64,000 nucleotides of DNA from Uliginosibacterium gangwonense DSM 18521 (GCF_000373965.1 NZ_KB892839.1:57721-121720), one strand, 5' to 3'; counted from the stretch's first letter, positions 9,464 through 18,441 are shown. Made by a program: numbers and translations. Notes: generated by a model not told the origin, from the letters alone.

Positions 9464-10070
9464 ACTCGCTCACCTGATACGCAGCCATAAAAACCTCAAC
9501 AGCCCTTGCCACTGCCGCATTGATTGTTTGATCGTTAATGATTGCTGCGATTTGAAAGTGAAAATAATCCGTAAACTCTGCTTCCAACAAGGCACATAAG
9601 TGCTTGGTGGCTATTTTTGTATTCGTCGGTTTGATTTTTCCTGCAAGAATTGCACGGTCGAGAAATTCCGCAACCCGTGCATCACTCTTCTGTACACCCC
9701 GCTCAAAACACAATTGACCGAGATTGGAGCGTCCGGCTTCTGCAATCACCACGCGTCGTATGGCCTGGACTTCAGGGGAATACAGCACGCTAAGAAAATG
9801 GTGACCAAAACGCTTTAGCGCCTCCTCGACATTTTCAGTTCCAGATTCCAAGGCTTGGTGGGTTGCTTCAAACTCGGCCGCTGTTGTTTTCAGCATGGCG
9901 TCGAAGAACAGCTCTTCTTTTGATTCAAAGTAACTGTAAATAGTTGCCCGTGCCCCGCCTGCCCGTGCGCTGATTTCGGTCATTGACGCACGTTCAAACC
10001 CCACCTCTCCGAATACCTGCGCTGCCGCTTCCAGAATGGCCTCGCGCTTTTCTTCGCTTCTATGTCTCAT
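9462..10070 (-). CDS. TetR/AcrR-family transcriptional repressor
   Basis: The 202-residue regulator has an N-terminal TetR helix-turn-helix in residues 8-55 (AILEAAAQVFGEVGFERASM, then ARAGGARATIYSYFESKEEL). The rest is the helical ligand-binding and dimerisation domain. It is divergent from an efflux operon, and the shared 100-base gap holds a near-ideal palindrome over the -10 box, so it most likely represses the pump and is released by a pump substrate. The ligand cannot be deduced. Confidence 0.9.
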   Translation of the reverse strand: MRHRSEEKREAILEAAAQVFGEVGFERASMTEISARAGGARATIYSYFESKEELFFDAMLKTTAAEFEATHQALESGTENVEEALKRFGHHFLSVLYSPEVQAIRRVVIAEAGRSNLGQLCFERGVQKSDARVAEFLDRAILAGKIKPTNTKIATKHLCALLEAEFTDYFHFQIAAIINDQTINAAVARAVEVFMAAYQVSE

Positions 10071-10109
10071 AAAAATTTCTAGTAGTTGAACTGATGAGTC
10101 TATTTTAGC

Positions 10110-10149
10110 TTGACTCGCGCTTTTTTAAAACTATACTAGACGGTATAGT
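10110..10149 (+). promoter_or_regulatory. Efflux-operon promoter with overlapping TetR-type operator
   Basis: TTGACT at 10110-10115 and TATACT at 10132-10137 form a sigma-70 promoter with a 16-base spacer. A perfect inverted repeat, ACTATAC (10130-10136) and GTATAGT (10143-10149) with a six-base centre, covers the -10 box. A 20-bp palindrome of this kind is the usual TetR/AcrR dimer site, and its position would block polymerase. Confidence 0.75.
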
Positions 10150-10172
10150 ATATTTAATAAAGGTTGATACCC

Positions 10173-11627
10173 ATGATTACTCCGCCTCCCAGCAGAGCAG
10201 GTAGTTTTCGCCGGATTTCCCTCACGGTGCTTTTTGCGCTGGTATTTGCAGGCTGCGCGCAGCTGCCGCCTTCCTCCGAGTCGACCATCACGCCTCTCAG
10301 CGCTGAAAAATTGAAGAGTGACGAGTCATTCAAAGAGGTCGCGGCAATAGAGTGGCCAAAAGGGCAATGGTGGAAAGACTACGGAGATGAACAGCTCAAT
10401 GCGTTGATTGAAGAAGCCCTGCGTGATTCACCCGATATGGCGTTGGCCATTGCGCGTCTGCACAAAGCACAGGCAAGCTCGGATATTGCCAGTGCAGCGC
10501 TACGCCCCGAGGTATCCGCCAATGCCTCCCCCACTGAGCAGAAGCAAAGCGAAAACTATCTGACCCCCAAGGCAATGACGCCCGAAGGTTGGCAGGACTA
10601 TGGCCGGGCGACATTGGATTTCAGTTGGGAGATTGATTTCTTCGGTAAGAACCGGGCAGCTTTAGCCGCTGCGACTTCAGAGCTGGATGCACGCCAGGCA
10701 GATATGGCGCAGGCACGCCTGACTTTGGTGAGCAGCATTGCCGCTGGCTATGCTGAATTGGCACGCCTGTATGCAGAACGGGACACTGCTGAAGCCGCTT
10801 TCGACGTGCGTAACACGAGCGCCAAATTGTTCGCTGAACGCTTTGATAATGGCCTTGAAACCAGAGGGAGCGTGAAACAAGCTGAAGCGCGTGCAGCCAG
10901 TGCGCAAGGCGATCTGTTGCAGCTGGATGAGCAGATCAGCCTGCAATGCAATCGATTGGCCGCGTTGCTGGGAGCAGGGCCGGACAGAGGCCGTAGCATC
11001 ACACGTCCGCAGATTAATTATGATGCGCCCCCCGCACTCCCCACGAATTTGACTGCAGATCTGCTTGGGCGCCGCCCTGATGTCGTGTCGGCACGGTTGG
11101 TGGCAGAGGCACAGGCGCAGCGCATCAAGCAGAAGAAGGCCGAGTTTTATCCCAATGTCAATCTGACAGGCTTTATCGGTTTCCAGTCTTTAGGGCTGGA
11201 TATGCTCACCAAAAGTGGTTCCCTAGTTGGCAGCATTGGCCCCGCCATTTCTCTCCCCATCTTTAACGGCGGGCGCCTGAGAGGTGAATTGCGCAGCTCT
11301 GAAGCGGGTTATGAAGAGGCTGTGGCGACCTATAACCAAACGCTCACGCAGGCTTTACAAGAAGTTGCTAATGCTTATCTGAGCAAAAAGATGCTTGAGC
11401 CGCGTCTGCAGACAGCCAACCAAGCGGTAGATGCCGCGCGCGATGCCTATAAAATACTCATGCGTCGTTACCGGGGCGGACTTTCCACGTATCTGGAAGT
11501 TCTTTCTGCTCAAGACACCTTATTGACCAACCTGCGCTCACTCACTGATCTGCAGGCCCGGGCCTTCACATTGGATGTGGATCTGAAACGGGCACTCGGC
11601 GGTGGATACGAAGCCAACAACAGTTAA
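10173..11627 (+). CDS. NodT-family outer-membrane efflux lipoprotein
   Basis: The 484-residue TolC-like outer-membrane channel starts with a signal peptide and lipobox (LVFAGC, Cys near residue 28), so it should be a lipoprotein. Two long repeated helical segments typical of the outer-membrane efflux family follow, with the family motifs DFSWEIDFFGKNRAAL near residue 150 and RRPDVVSARLVAEAQ near 300. The frame opens at a TTG at 10164, but ATG 10173 has AAAGG nine bases before it. It is the first gene of a three-gene efflux operon and provides the exit duct for the EmrAB-like pair. Confidence 0.9.
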   Translation: MITPPPSRAGSFRRISLTVLFALVFAGCAQLPPSSESTITPLSAEKLKSDESFKEVAAIEWPKGQWWKDYGDEQLNALIEEALRDSPDMALAIARLHKAQASSDIASAALRPEVSANASPTEQKQSENYLTPKAMTPEGWQDYGRATLDFSWEIDFFGKNRAALAAATSELDARQADMAQARLTLVSSIAAGYAELARLYAERDTAEAAFDVRNTSAKLFAERFDNGLETRGSVKQAEARAASAQGDLLQLDEQISLQCNRLAALLGAGPDRGRSITRPQINYDAPPALPTNLTADLLGRRPDVVSARLVAEAQAQRIKQKKAEFYPNVNLTGFIGFQSLGLDMLTKSGSLVGSIGPAISLPIFNGGRLRGELRSSEAGYEEAVATYNQTLTQALQEVANAYLSKKMLEPRLQTANQAVDAARDAYKILMRRYRGGLSTYLEVLSAQDTLLTNLRSLTDLQARAFTLDVDLKRALGGGYEANNS

Positions 11628-11644
11628 GAAAACGAGGAAATATC

Positions 11645-12790
11645 ATGACTGAAAATTCGACCCCTAATCAAAATTCCAGCGAACCCGCACTTCGTAATCG
11701 TCGTAACAGGCTTCTCGCTTACTTGGGTGGCGTGGTGGTTGTGGGGGCGGTGGGAGCCGGTGCCTATTGGTATATCCATGCCTCTAATTATGTATCGACT
11801 GACAATGCTTATACGGCAGTAGAAACCGCCGAAGTGACACCTTCTGTAGATGGCACCATAGCTGAAGTGCGGGTTAATGACACAGAAATAGTGCACAAGG
11901 GCGATGTTTTGGTGGTAATCGACCCGACTGATGCGAAATTGGTGCTTGCCCAAGCTGAAGCGGAGTTGGGGCGAGCCGTGCGCCGGGTGCGTGGTTATGT
12001 GGCGAATGATGGCAATTTGAAAGCGCAAATTGACGCACGTGAAGCCGACACATTACGTGCAACTGCGCAGCTCAAATCTGCCCAAAGCGATCTTGACCGG
12101 GCTGCAATCGATTTGCATCGTCGGGAGGCGCTGGCAGATACAGGCTCCGTTTCGGGCGAAGACATTAGCAAAGCACGTAATGCCTATGCTTCCGCAGAAG
12201 CAGCGTTGATTTCAGCACGGGCAAGTGTTACGCAAGCCTATGCCAATCGTCAGGCTTCAGAAGGATCACGTCAGGCCAATGCCGTGCTGATAAACAATGC
12301 CACGGAAGAGACCAATCCGGAAGTGGCGTTGGCACGCGCCAAGAGAGACCAGGCTACGGTAGATCTGCAACGTACTGTCATACGCTCTCCGATAGATGGA
12401 GTCGTGGCTAAGCGCCAGGTACAAATCGGTCAGCGCATCAAATCCGGTACGCCTTTATTGTCTGTGGTGCCTGTGCAAACCATGCATGTGGATGCCAACT
12501 TCAAAGAAGTTCAGTTGGAAAAGGTCAGGGTCGGGCAACAAGCCACGCTGACTGCCGATCTGTATGGAGATTCGGTGACTTACCACGGCGTTGTGGAAGG
12601 ATTCTCAGCGGGCTCTGGCTCGGCGTTTGCCGCTATCCCGGCTCAAAATGCCACTGGCAACTGGATTAAGGTTGTGCAACGGCTCCCGGTGCGTATCAAA
12701 CTCAACGCGGCAGAGCTTGCTACGCATCCTTTGAAAGTCGGCTTATCCATGGCTGTGAATATCGACACACGCAATGGATTGGCAAAATAG
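11645..12790 (+). CDS. emrA: EmrA-like HlyD-family periplasmic adaptor
   Basis: The 381-residue membrane-fusion protein bridges the inner-membrane pump and the outer-membrane channel. One N-terminal transmembrane anchor lies near residues 23-43, followed by a biotinyl-lipoyl half motif (TVDGTIAEVRVNDTEIVHKG-like text near residues 65-85), a coiled-coil hairpin, and the closing lipoyl half with the signature DLQRTVIRSPIDGVV near 240. GAGGA lies eight bases before ATG 11645. It follows the NodT gene by 17 bases and precedes the MFS pump by nine. Confidence 0.9.
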   Translation: MTENSTPNQNSSEPALRNRRNRLLAYLGGVVVVGAVGAGAYWYIHASNYVSTDNAYTAVETAEVTPSVDGTIAEVRVNDTEIVHKGDVLVVIDPTDAKLVLAQAEAELGRAVRRVRGYVANDGNLKAQIDAREADTLRATAQLKSAQSDLDRAAIDLHRREALADTGSVSGEDISKARNAYASAEAALISARASVTQAYANRQASEGSRQANAVLINNATEETNPEVALARAKRDQATVDLQRTVIRSPIDGVVAKRQVQIGQRIKSGTPLLSVVPVQTMHVDANFKEVQLEKVRVGQQATLTADLYGDSVTYHGVVEGFSAGSGSAFAAIPAQNATGNWIKVVQRLPVRIKLNAAELATHPLKVGLSMAVNIDTRNGLAK

Positions 12791-12799
12791 GAGCCATTC

Positions 12800-14338
12800 A
12801 TGAAAACGGATGCTTTGGATGTAGCGTCTCCGCTCACAGGAGGCATGCTTTGGCTGGCTGCAATCGTACTAGCCGCAGCCAATTTTGTTGCGGTGCTGGA
12901 CATGACTATTGCCAACGTATCGGTGCCGACCATTGCCGGTGCGTTGGGGGCGACAAACAGTCAGGGAACGTGGGTGATTACCTCGTATTCGGTGGCCGAA
13001 GCCATCACCGTGCCGCTGACTGGATGGCTTGCAGCACGCTTTGGCGCAGTACGGGTATTTGTGATGGCCATGGCTCTTTTTGGCATATTTTCAGCCATAT
13101 GTGGTCTAGCCAGTTCTTTGGGAATGCTGGTCACAGCGAGAATTTTCCAGGGATTGGCGGGTGGGCCATTGATGCCTTTGTCGCAGACACTTCTTCTCAG
13201 AATATTCCCACCCAAAAAAGCTACCATGGCAATTGGTATCTGGTCTATGACAACATTGGTTGCACCGGTGTTGGGGCCGATTTTGGGAGGCTATTTGTGT
13301 GATGAATACAACTGGTCATGGATCTTTTACATCAATGTGCCTATCGCATTAATGTGTTCGTTTTTTGCATGGAAGCTCTTGGCTCGCTATGAATTGCCCT
13401 TGATTCGTAATTCTATCGATAAGGTTGGTTTGGCGCTGCTGGTACTATGGGTGGGCGCCTTGCAGATCATGATTGATGAGGGGAAAGATCTGGACTGGTT
13501 CGCATCTTCCCATATTGTGGCCCTGGCAATTGTTGCGCTGATTGGTTTTGTGGCATTTCTGATTTGGGAGTTACACGAAATTCATCCGATTGTAGACTTG
13601 AAAGTATTCCGGCATCGCGGATTCTCTGCATGCGTACTTACAATCAGTCTGGCCTTTGCCGCGTTTTTCGGCGTCAATGTCCTTATCCCTCTATGGCTGC
13701 AAAATAATATGGGTTATACCGCTTTGACTGCCGGTGAAACCACAGCCTGGAGTGGTGTCTTTGCGCTGATAGCGGCTCCTTTTGCTACCGGGCTTATCGC
13801 CAAAGTTGATTCCCGTAAGCTGATATTTTTTGGCGTTGTTTGGCTGGGTATTGTGACTTTGTGGCGTACTGTCGCAACAACCGATATGGGATATTGGCAG
13901 ATTGCTATGGCACAAATGGCGATGGGGTTGGGTTTGCCTTTCTTCTTTGTGCCACTCAGCGGCTTGGCAATGGCGAGTGTGAACGAATCAGAAATGGCTT
14001 CTGCTGCGGGGCTGATGAATTTTTTGCGGACGCTCTCGGGAGCAATTGCAACCTCCATGGTCAATACCGCATGGGAAAATAGCGCAACAGTCAATCATGC
14101 GGAATTGGTAGGTTTGACTGATAGTGATGGTCGCTTAAGCTCTATACTGAGTAATATGGGAATGAGTTCAGATGCGGTTAAACAATCCATTAATCAGTTA
14201 TTGAATAGTCAAAGTATCATGTTGGCAACCAATGACATATTAACAATTGTTGGGCTTGCATTTGTTGTTGCGGCAACAGCAATTTGGCTAGCACCGAAGC
14301 CCACCCGTAAAGTGGATGCGACGGCAGCAGGGCATTAA
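12800..14338 (+). CDS. emrB: EmrB/QacA-type (DHA2) major facilitator drug-proton antiporter
   Basis: The 512-residue polytopic protein has about 14 hydrophobic segments, as in DHA2 transporters. The first helix carries the family motif VLDMTIANVSVPTIAGALG (residues near 32-50), followed by WVITSYSVAEAITVPLTGWLA and motif C-like GPILGGYLCD near 155. It exchanges protons for amphipathic drugs. With its adaptor and channel it forms a complete tripartite pump. GGAG lies seven bases before ATG 12800. The specificity is not visible. Confidence 0.9.
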   Translation: MKTDALDVASPLTGGMLWLAAIVLAAANFVAVLDMTIANVSVPTIAGALGATNSQGTWVITSYSVAEAITVPLTGWLAARFGAVRVFVMAMALFGIFSAICGLASSLGMLVTARIFQGLAGGPLMPLSQTLLLRIFPPKKATMAIGIWSMTTLVAPVLGPILGGYLCDEYNWSWIFYINVPIALMCSFFAWKLLARYELPLIRNSIDKVGLALLVLWVGALQIMIDEGKDLDWFASSHIVALAIVALIGFVAFLIWELHEIHPIVDLKVFRHRGFSACVLTISLAFAAFFGVNVLIPLWLQNNMGYTALTAGETTAWSGVFALIAAPFATGLIAKVDSRKLIFFGVVWLGIVTLWRTVATTDMGYWQIAMAQMAMGLGLPFFFVPLSGLAMASVNESEMASAAGLMNFLRTLSGAIATSMVNTAWENSATVNHAELVGLTDSDGRLSSILSNMGMSSDAVKQSINQLLNSQSIMLATNDILTIVGLAFVVAATAIWLAPKPTRKVDATAAGH

Positions 14339-14739
14339 TATGGAAATCAATCAGTATTTTTGCATTGAAAGTGCTGGTTGATCGTAGTTGGCCATGCGCT
14401 TAGCAAAACTCCGAGGATTCCAAAAAGGAAGAACAGAGATGAATTATGTTTTTCCGGAAAGTAACCTGCATGCACGGCCGCGCTAACAGGCAAAACTAGG
14501 TCCGGCGATGACCACAGGCATAGGAGGTGGTTTTTTACGTGTCAAGAAAATAAGAAACTTTATTCCCTTAAGGGCAGGGGCAAGGCGCGCAACACTCTGT
14601 GTTGAACCTATAGAGAAACCTCGGAAAGATGAGCGATGTTTGGGAGATTCGCATAAATCCACATACTCCTGACAAGAAAGTGGTTTTTGCACACGGCTAA
14701 CCAAGTATTTCTTGATAAAGATTAACAGAGTGTTCAACA
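14339..14739. other. Intergenic stretch between efflux operon and R-body regulator
   Basis: About 400 bases hold no convincing gene. A 15-codon ORF at 14439-14486 follows a GGAAG, but it is too short to support. I see no clear terminator for the efflux operon and no strong -35/-10 pair for the regulator. Confidence 0.5.
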
Positions 14740-14784
14740 CATAATGCAAATCCCATTTAACTTTGTATGGAGTTTTGCATTATG
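14740..14784 (+). repeat. Inverted repeat enclosing the start of the R-body regulator gene
   Basis: The 11-base arms CATAATGCAAA (14740-14750) and TTTGCATTATG (14774-14784) are perfect inverted repeats around a 23-base centre. The right arm contains the preferred ATG (14782-14784), and the GGAG ribosome-binding site (14769-14772) lies in the loop. It may be an operator for autoregulation or an RNA hairpin that masks the start codon. Confidence 0.65.
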
Positions 14785-16410
14785 AATATGCAGAGGCGGC
14801 GTAAGGTTTCAGAAAAGAGTGACGAAAAACGAGGATTTGAGGATGAGAGTTTTTCTTTATCTCCCAATTTTCCCCTGGATGCTCATCGATTCATAGAAGA
14901 ATCCTATTGCGCCTACGTCTCATTTAACGATTTTGCCTATGCCATTTTGAATTGCATTGCAAATTTTTTGCCAAATGCCTGCCTGAAGTTACAGGTCGAG
15001 CCTTTTGGAGAATACGTTTTCAAAGTACCTGCTGTGGCAGATAGGACAGACAGCCCACGCGGAAGAGGGCTTGATTATGTGCAGACCTTTCCCTTACAGT
15101 ATGTCAGTGTGTGTATTGGTGTGTTGCAAGTTGAATGGGATCAGCCATTGGTCACAGATTCTGGTGCAGGGGAGTTTCTTAACAAATATACAGATCGCTT
15201 GGCCCAGATTGTTCAACGTTACCGATTTAGCGCCTGGGCAAAAGGACACGCTGCGCGCTCCACTTTGCTCGTGGGGGCCGGCCCCGTGCTGGAACGTTTT
15301 GAGACGGAATTGCAGCTTTGTGCCAATAGTCCGCTGCCCACACTGATCAGTGGTGGATTTGGCACCGATCCCACTACGGTTGCCTTGGCGTTGCATTATG
15401 GGCGATGCGAACCCGATGCGCCGTTTATTGAAATCCGCTGCTCAAAGCCAGCCAGTAGTGTGGAAAATTGGTTTCAGCAGGCTCAGGGCGGAACACTTTT
15501 TCTAAATGGAATACATGAATTGTCGGTGGCTATGCAATTGCAACTGACTCATCATCATGTTTCGTATCTGGGGTTATGGGAGAATTATGCAAGTCAGGCT
15601 GCGGAAATCTCTAACTGCAAGATCATCACATTTTGCCCCTTGTCTGCCGCCCAGATGGAAGAGCAGGGCACTCTCCCTAAATGGTTGCTGGCAGAGTTGA
15701 GTATTTTGCAGCTGGAAGTTCCCAGCCTGAAATCCCGACGAGAGGATATGCATTGGATTATTCGCCATGCGTGCGCCTGTCATGGCGTAACTTTCGTTGA
15801 AAGCGATCATGAAAGCATTTTCGCCGCACTTGCACGTTATGACTGGCCTGAAAATCAGGTAGAACTTTACCGCCTGATGATGCGCTTGTCAGTGATGACG
15901 AAAGGTCGCCCGGTCAGCTATGCGAATTTACATCAATGCTCGCCATGGATTGCGCCGGAACAGGCAAGTGTCGTAGAGATCGTGAAAACGCCTGCCTGCG
16001 CTGCGCGTGCGCATACACGCCAGCAGCAGGATGCGGGATTTTGGATCGATTGCATCCTTGCGCAAAACGAGGAGGCCATGCGCAGCCTACCCAACGGGCT
16101 TCGGCGTGCCATAAGCTATCTGTCGCTCAATTACGCCCAGCCAGTGAGTCTGGCTGATCTGGCTGAGGCTGCGCACCTGAGCCCCTCGCACCTGAGTGCA
16201 CTGTTCAAATCTAACCTGTCGGAAAACTTTAAATCCATTCTCCGCAAGGTGCGTATCGAGCGGGCCATGCAATTGCTGCGCACCGTGCAGGACATGAAAG
16301 TGACGGACATTTCGATGGCAGTCGGGTTTTCAGACTTAAGTCATTTTGAACGCTGCTTTCGGGAACTGACCGGTAAAAGCCCTCGATCCTATAGAGAAGG
16401 TAGTTACTGA
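14782..16410 (+). CDS. Putative R-body regulator: degenerate sigma-54-activator AAA+ domain fused to AraC DNA-binding domain
   Basis: The 542-residue protein has an N-terminal sensor-like region of about 165 residues. A segment follows that aligns by pattern with NtrC-type AAA+ domains but lacks the catalytic features: the P-loop position reads SGGFGTDPTTVA with no GK, Walker B reads TLFLNGIHEL instead of TLFLDEI, and the GAFTGA loop is absent. The last 100 residues are a canonical AraC double helix-turn-helix (LADLAEAAHLSPSHLSALFK, then DISMAVGFSDLSHFERCF). It probably binds DNA through the AraC domain and cannot drive sigma-54 open-complex formation. It converges on the R-body operon, its likely target. 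ATG 14782 is preferred over 14767 because GGAG is nine bases upstream. Confidence 0.75.
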   Translation: MNMQRRRKVSEKSDEKRGFEDESFSLSPNFPLDAHRFIEESYCAYVSFNDFAYAILNCIANFLPNACLKLQVEPFGEYVFKVPAVADRTDSPRGRGLDYVQTFPLQYVSVCIGVLQVEWDQPLVTDSGAGEFLNKYTDRLAQIVQRYRFSAWAKGHAARSTLLVGAGPVLERFETELQLCANSPLPTLISGGFGTDPTTVALALHYGRCEPDAPFIEIRCSKPASSVENWFQQAQGGTLFLNGIHELSVAMQLQLTHHHVSYLGLWENYASQAAEISNCKIITFCPLSAAQMEEQGTLPKWLLAELSILQLEVPSLKSRREDMHWIIRHACACHGVTFVESDHESIFAALARYDWPENQVELYRLMMRLSVMTKGRPVSYANLHQCSPWIAPEQASVVEIVKTPACAARAHTRQQQDAGFWIDCILAQNEEAMRSLPNGLRRAISYLSLNYAQPVSLADLAEAAHLSPSHLSALFKSNLSENFKSILRKVRIERAMQLLRTVQDMKVTDISMAVGFSDLSHFERCFRELTGKSPRSYREGSY

Positions 16411-16458
16411 ATCCCCAATAAGGCGGTTTGAATACCTCTGCGTTGCATGAAAAAACGG

Positions 16459-16490
16459 GGGGGTGAGAAGCCTGTTTTTCATTCACCCCC
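16459..16490. terminator. Bidirectional rho-independent terminator between regulator and R-body operon
   Basis: GGGGGTGA (16459-16466) pairs with TCACCCCC (16483-16490) across a 16-base loop. Rightward it is followed by TATTTT. Leftward, the extra C residues are followed by GTTTTTT. It therefore serves both convergent transcription units. Confidence 0.85.
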
Positions 16491-16519
16491 TATTTTAAGG
16501 TGCCTTGGCGAGACCGGGT

Positions 16520-17122
16520 TCAGCTTGCCCCGAACAGCTTCATCAAGCTAGGCATGCTGCCATTGAAACGATCTCGATCGCATGCGAAAGCGTTATTGCA
16601 CGGGCATCCCGCATCTGTATACTGCCACATTGTCCATATTGGCCAAATAGGCGGAAAGGCGGGGGCGGGTGTTTTTTCATAGTCGGCATACCACAGCCAG
16701 CAATTGATAAGTACGGTGGAGTGAACATTTGTCAGTATCTGCTTCAGATAGCTCCCGCAATAAAGCCCCGGCCAGTGCCCGGTAGCGGCTTGTACTTGTG
16801 TAACGAACTGCTCTGCTTGTGTCAGTGTCATGCTGGGGCCACTGGTGTTTTCTTCTACATCGAGTACCAGTAGTGTTGTGCCTGCCGCAACACTCAGAAA
16901 GTGCTTGACCTGTGTTGCCACATCTCTGCCATCTCCGAAATGATAAGCGCCCCAATACAGCCCTGCGTTGAGGGCTGCGGTTTTGCGCGCGGCGTAGGTA
17001 GGGTCAGTCCATTGCCCGCCTTGTGTTGCCTTGTGGATTACACCGACTACCCCATTACTTTTGAGGGTAGAAAAATCCGGGCTTGCGTTAAAATGGGACA
17101 GATCAATGATGTTGTCCAGCAT
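16520..17122 (-). CDS. GH25-family lysozyme without signal peptide
   Basis: The 200-residue protein is related to Chalaropsis/phage-type muramidases, which cleave the MurNAc-GlcNAc linkage of peptidoglycan. The strand-1 acidic motif IDLSHFN is near residue 5, GVIHKATQG near 29, YWGAYHFG near 57, and the catalytic strand LVLDVEEN near 87. The length equals a bare catalytic domain. There is no signal peptide, so it would stay in the cytoplasm until lysis or delivery. ATG 17122 has GGAG six bases before it, while the upstream in-frame ATG 17134 has none. It is the last gene of the R-body operon before the terminator. Confidence 0.85.
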   Translation of the reverse strand: MLDNIIDLSHFNASPDFSTLKSNGVVGVIHKATQGGQWTDPTYAARKTAALNAGLYWGAYHFGDGRDVATQVKHFLSVAAGTTLLVLDVEENTSGPSMTLTQAEQFVTQVQAATGHWPGLYCGSYLKQILTNVHSTVLINCWLWYADYEKTPAPAFPPIWPIWTMWQYTDAGCPCNNAFACDRDRFNGSMPSLMKLFGAS

Positions 17123-17170
17123 GATGATCTCCATGGGAAAGCAAAAATGAGAAACTATGGCTAATAAATA

Positions 17171-17857
17171 CTAGCATTCCCATAATCTGAATATGATTGG
17201 ACGATGGTCTGGCCCCGCCATGTCGATGAGTGGGTTGAACTGCCCGAAATAGGTATAACCGTTACTTGTCCCCAGCCCGGTCTTGCTGCCTGCCAGACAC
17301 CAATCCAGAATTCCGCCCTTGGCCTGGGATTGATCGGCCCACATGGTGGCGGCGTGTGCACCCGCAGGTAAATCCAGCTCCCCAAATTTTGAGTAATCCC
17401 AATTCATGTCGCCCAGAATGCCCCAGCGTCCGGAAGATACACTATCAAGAAAACTGGCAGCGTTTTCCAGTTGATCTTTTGTCAGACCCGTTTGTCCTGA
17501 TTTGAAATGTGCCAGTACCACCCATATGTTGTACCAACTGAAAATGAGCCCACTACGATTCAGACCTTTCAGTTGGGCGTATGACAAATTCTGGACCCCA
17601 GATGATCTTCTAACCAAGCAGATGTAGTTGTTACTGTTCCCCCCGTCAAGGGAGTCAACCGAATATTGAGTGTCGTGGACTGATCTCAAGAAATCAACAT
17701 AATCTTCTACTCTGGCCGAGTGGACTTCACACAAAAAAAGTACGTCAGTTGGTGCATTGCATTGCTGGGCAATAAAATCATTCACCTTGGTTTGTTTCTC
17801 AATAGGTGAAGATTGCCCGGATTTTTCAATGTTCCATGAGGCAATGGTAAGTGGCAT
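17171..17857 (-). CDS. Endonuclease/exonuclease/phosphatase (DNase I-like) domain protein
   Basis: The 228-residue single-domain protein carries the EEP superfamily motifs in order: ASWNIE at residues 6-11, a Glu in FLCEVHS near 43, GDMNWD near 148-153, and GPDHRPI near the C-terminus carrying the catalytic His. The family includes DNase I, CdtB-type toxins, phosphoinositide phosphatases and sphingomyelinases, and the substrate cannot be chosen from the sequence. No signal peptide is present. It lies between an unknown gene and the GH25 lysozyme, with GGGAG eight bases before ATG 17857. In this context a toxin or host-directed hydrolase is plausible. Confidence 0.8.
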   Translation of the reverse strand: MPLTIASWNIEKSGQSSPIEKQTKVNDFIAQQCNAPTDVLFLCEVHSARVEDYVDFLRSVHDTQYSVDSLDGGNSNNYICLVRRSSGVQNLSYAQLKGLNRSGLIFSWYNIWVVLAHFKSGQTGLTKDQLENAASFLDSVSSGRWGILGDMNWDYSKFGELDLPAGAHAATMWADQSQAKGGILDWCLAGSKTGLGTSNGYTYFGQFNPLIDMAGPDHRPIIFRLWEC

Positions 17858-17886
17858 AAGCGCGACTCCCGGTTGTGTCTGCTCGC

Positions 17887-18393
17887 TTAATTGCCCGGCG
17901 AATTGCTGGCAGGCGATTCAGTTTTCTTGTCAAATGTACAGGTATAAATCGCCATCGTGGGCATATCTGTGCGGGTGAAACCTGAGCCGGGATTCGAGAG
18001 GAATTGATGAATCTGCGCGCCAATCGAGATGGGGACCAGAATGATCATCAGACCGAGGTCTGATTGGGGCCTCAGGGTCTGAAGTGCTTCAATGTCATGC
18101 TGGGCCATGTCGATGAAGCGGTTTTCCTGTGTTTCCATGAAAATGTCAAAAGCCTGTACTTCAATCCACACAAGGCCGTCGCTCGGGTTTTTCCGTGCGA
18201 CCACTGTATCGCACACCGTAGGGGCTGCGGGGTAGGCGAAATTGCGCTCTGCGGAACAATTCTGATAGAGAAACTGTAACCACAGTTCGCACAGAAACCA
18301 TTCTTTCCAGCCGCCCCGGCTCAGTGCCAGGGCGGCGGCTTTCTGGTCGTAGTTGACGATGATTTTGACCAGATCAATGATGCCTTCAATCAT
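17887..18393 (-). CDS. Unrecognised 168-residue protein in the R-body operon
   Basis: I do not recognise this family. The N-terminal 30 residues are hydrophobic-amphipathic (MIEGIIDLVKIIVNYDQKAA). A Trp-rich patch with two Cys follows near 29-47, then a beta-alpha segment with LVWIEVQAFDIFM near 95. A hydrophobic strand, LGLMIILVPISIG, lies near 115, and the tail is Ser/Pro-rich. The alternation in the central region could suit a nuclease-like or immunity-like alpha/beta fold, but no catalytic signature is evident. GAGGT lies six bases before ATG 18393. It sits between the PI-PLC and EEP genes, so a role as partner or antitoxin for one of them is possible. Confidence 0.6.
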   Translation of the reverse strand: MIEGIIDLVKIIVNYDQKAAALALSRGGWKEWFLCELWLQFLYQNCSAERNFAYPAAPTVCDTVVARKNPSDGLVWIEVQAFDIFMETQENRFIDMAQHDIEALQTLRPQSDLGLMIILVPISIGAQIHQFLSNPGSGFTRTDMPTMAIYTCTFDKKTESPASNSPGN

Positions 18394-18441
18394 GTTTGAC
18401 CTCGACTAGAGATTTTTTCGGGATGGCGAAAGGCATTCTCA

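Noticed and set aside
14439..14486. 15-codon ORF with a GGAAG upstream
   Set aside because: Too short and with no recognisable product or conservation evidence.
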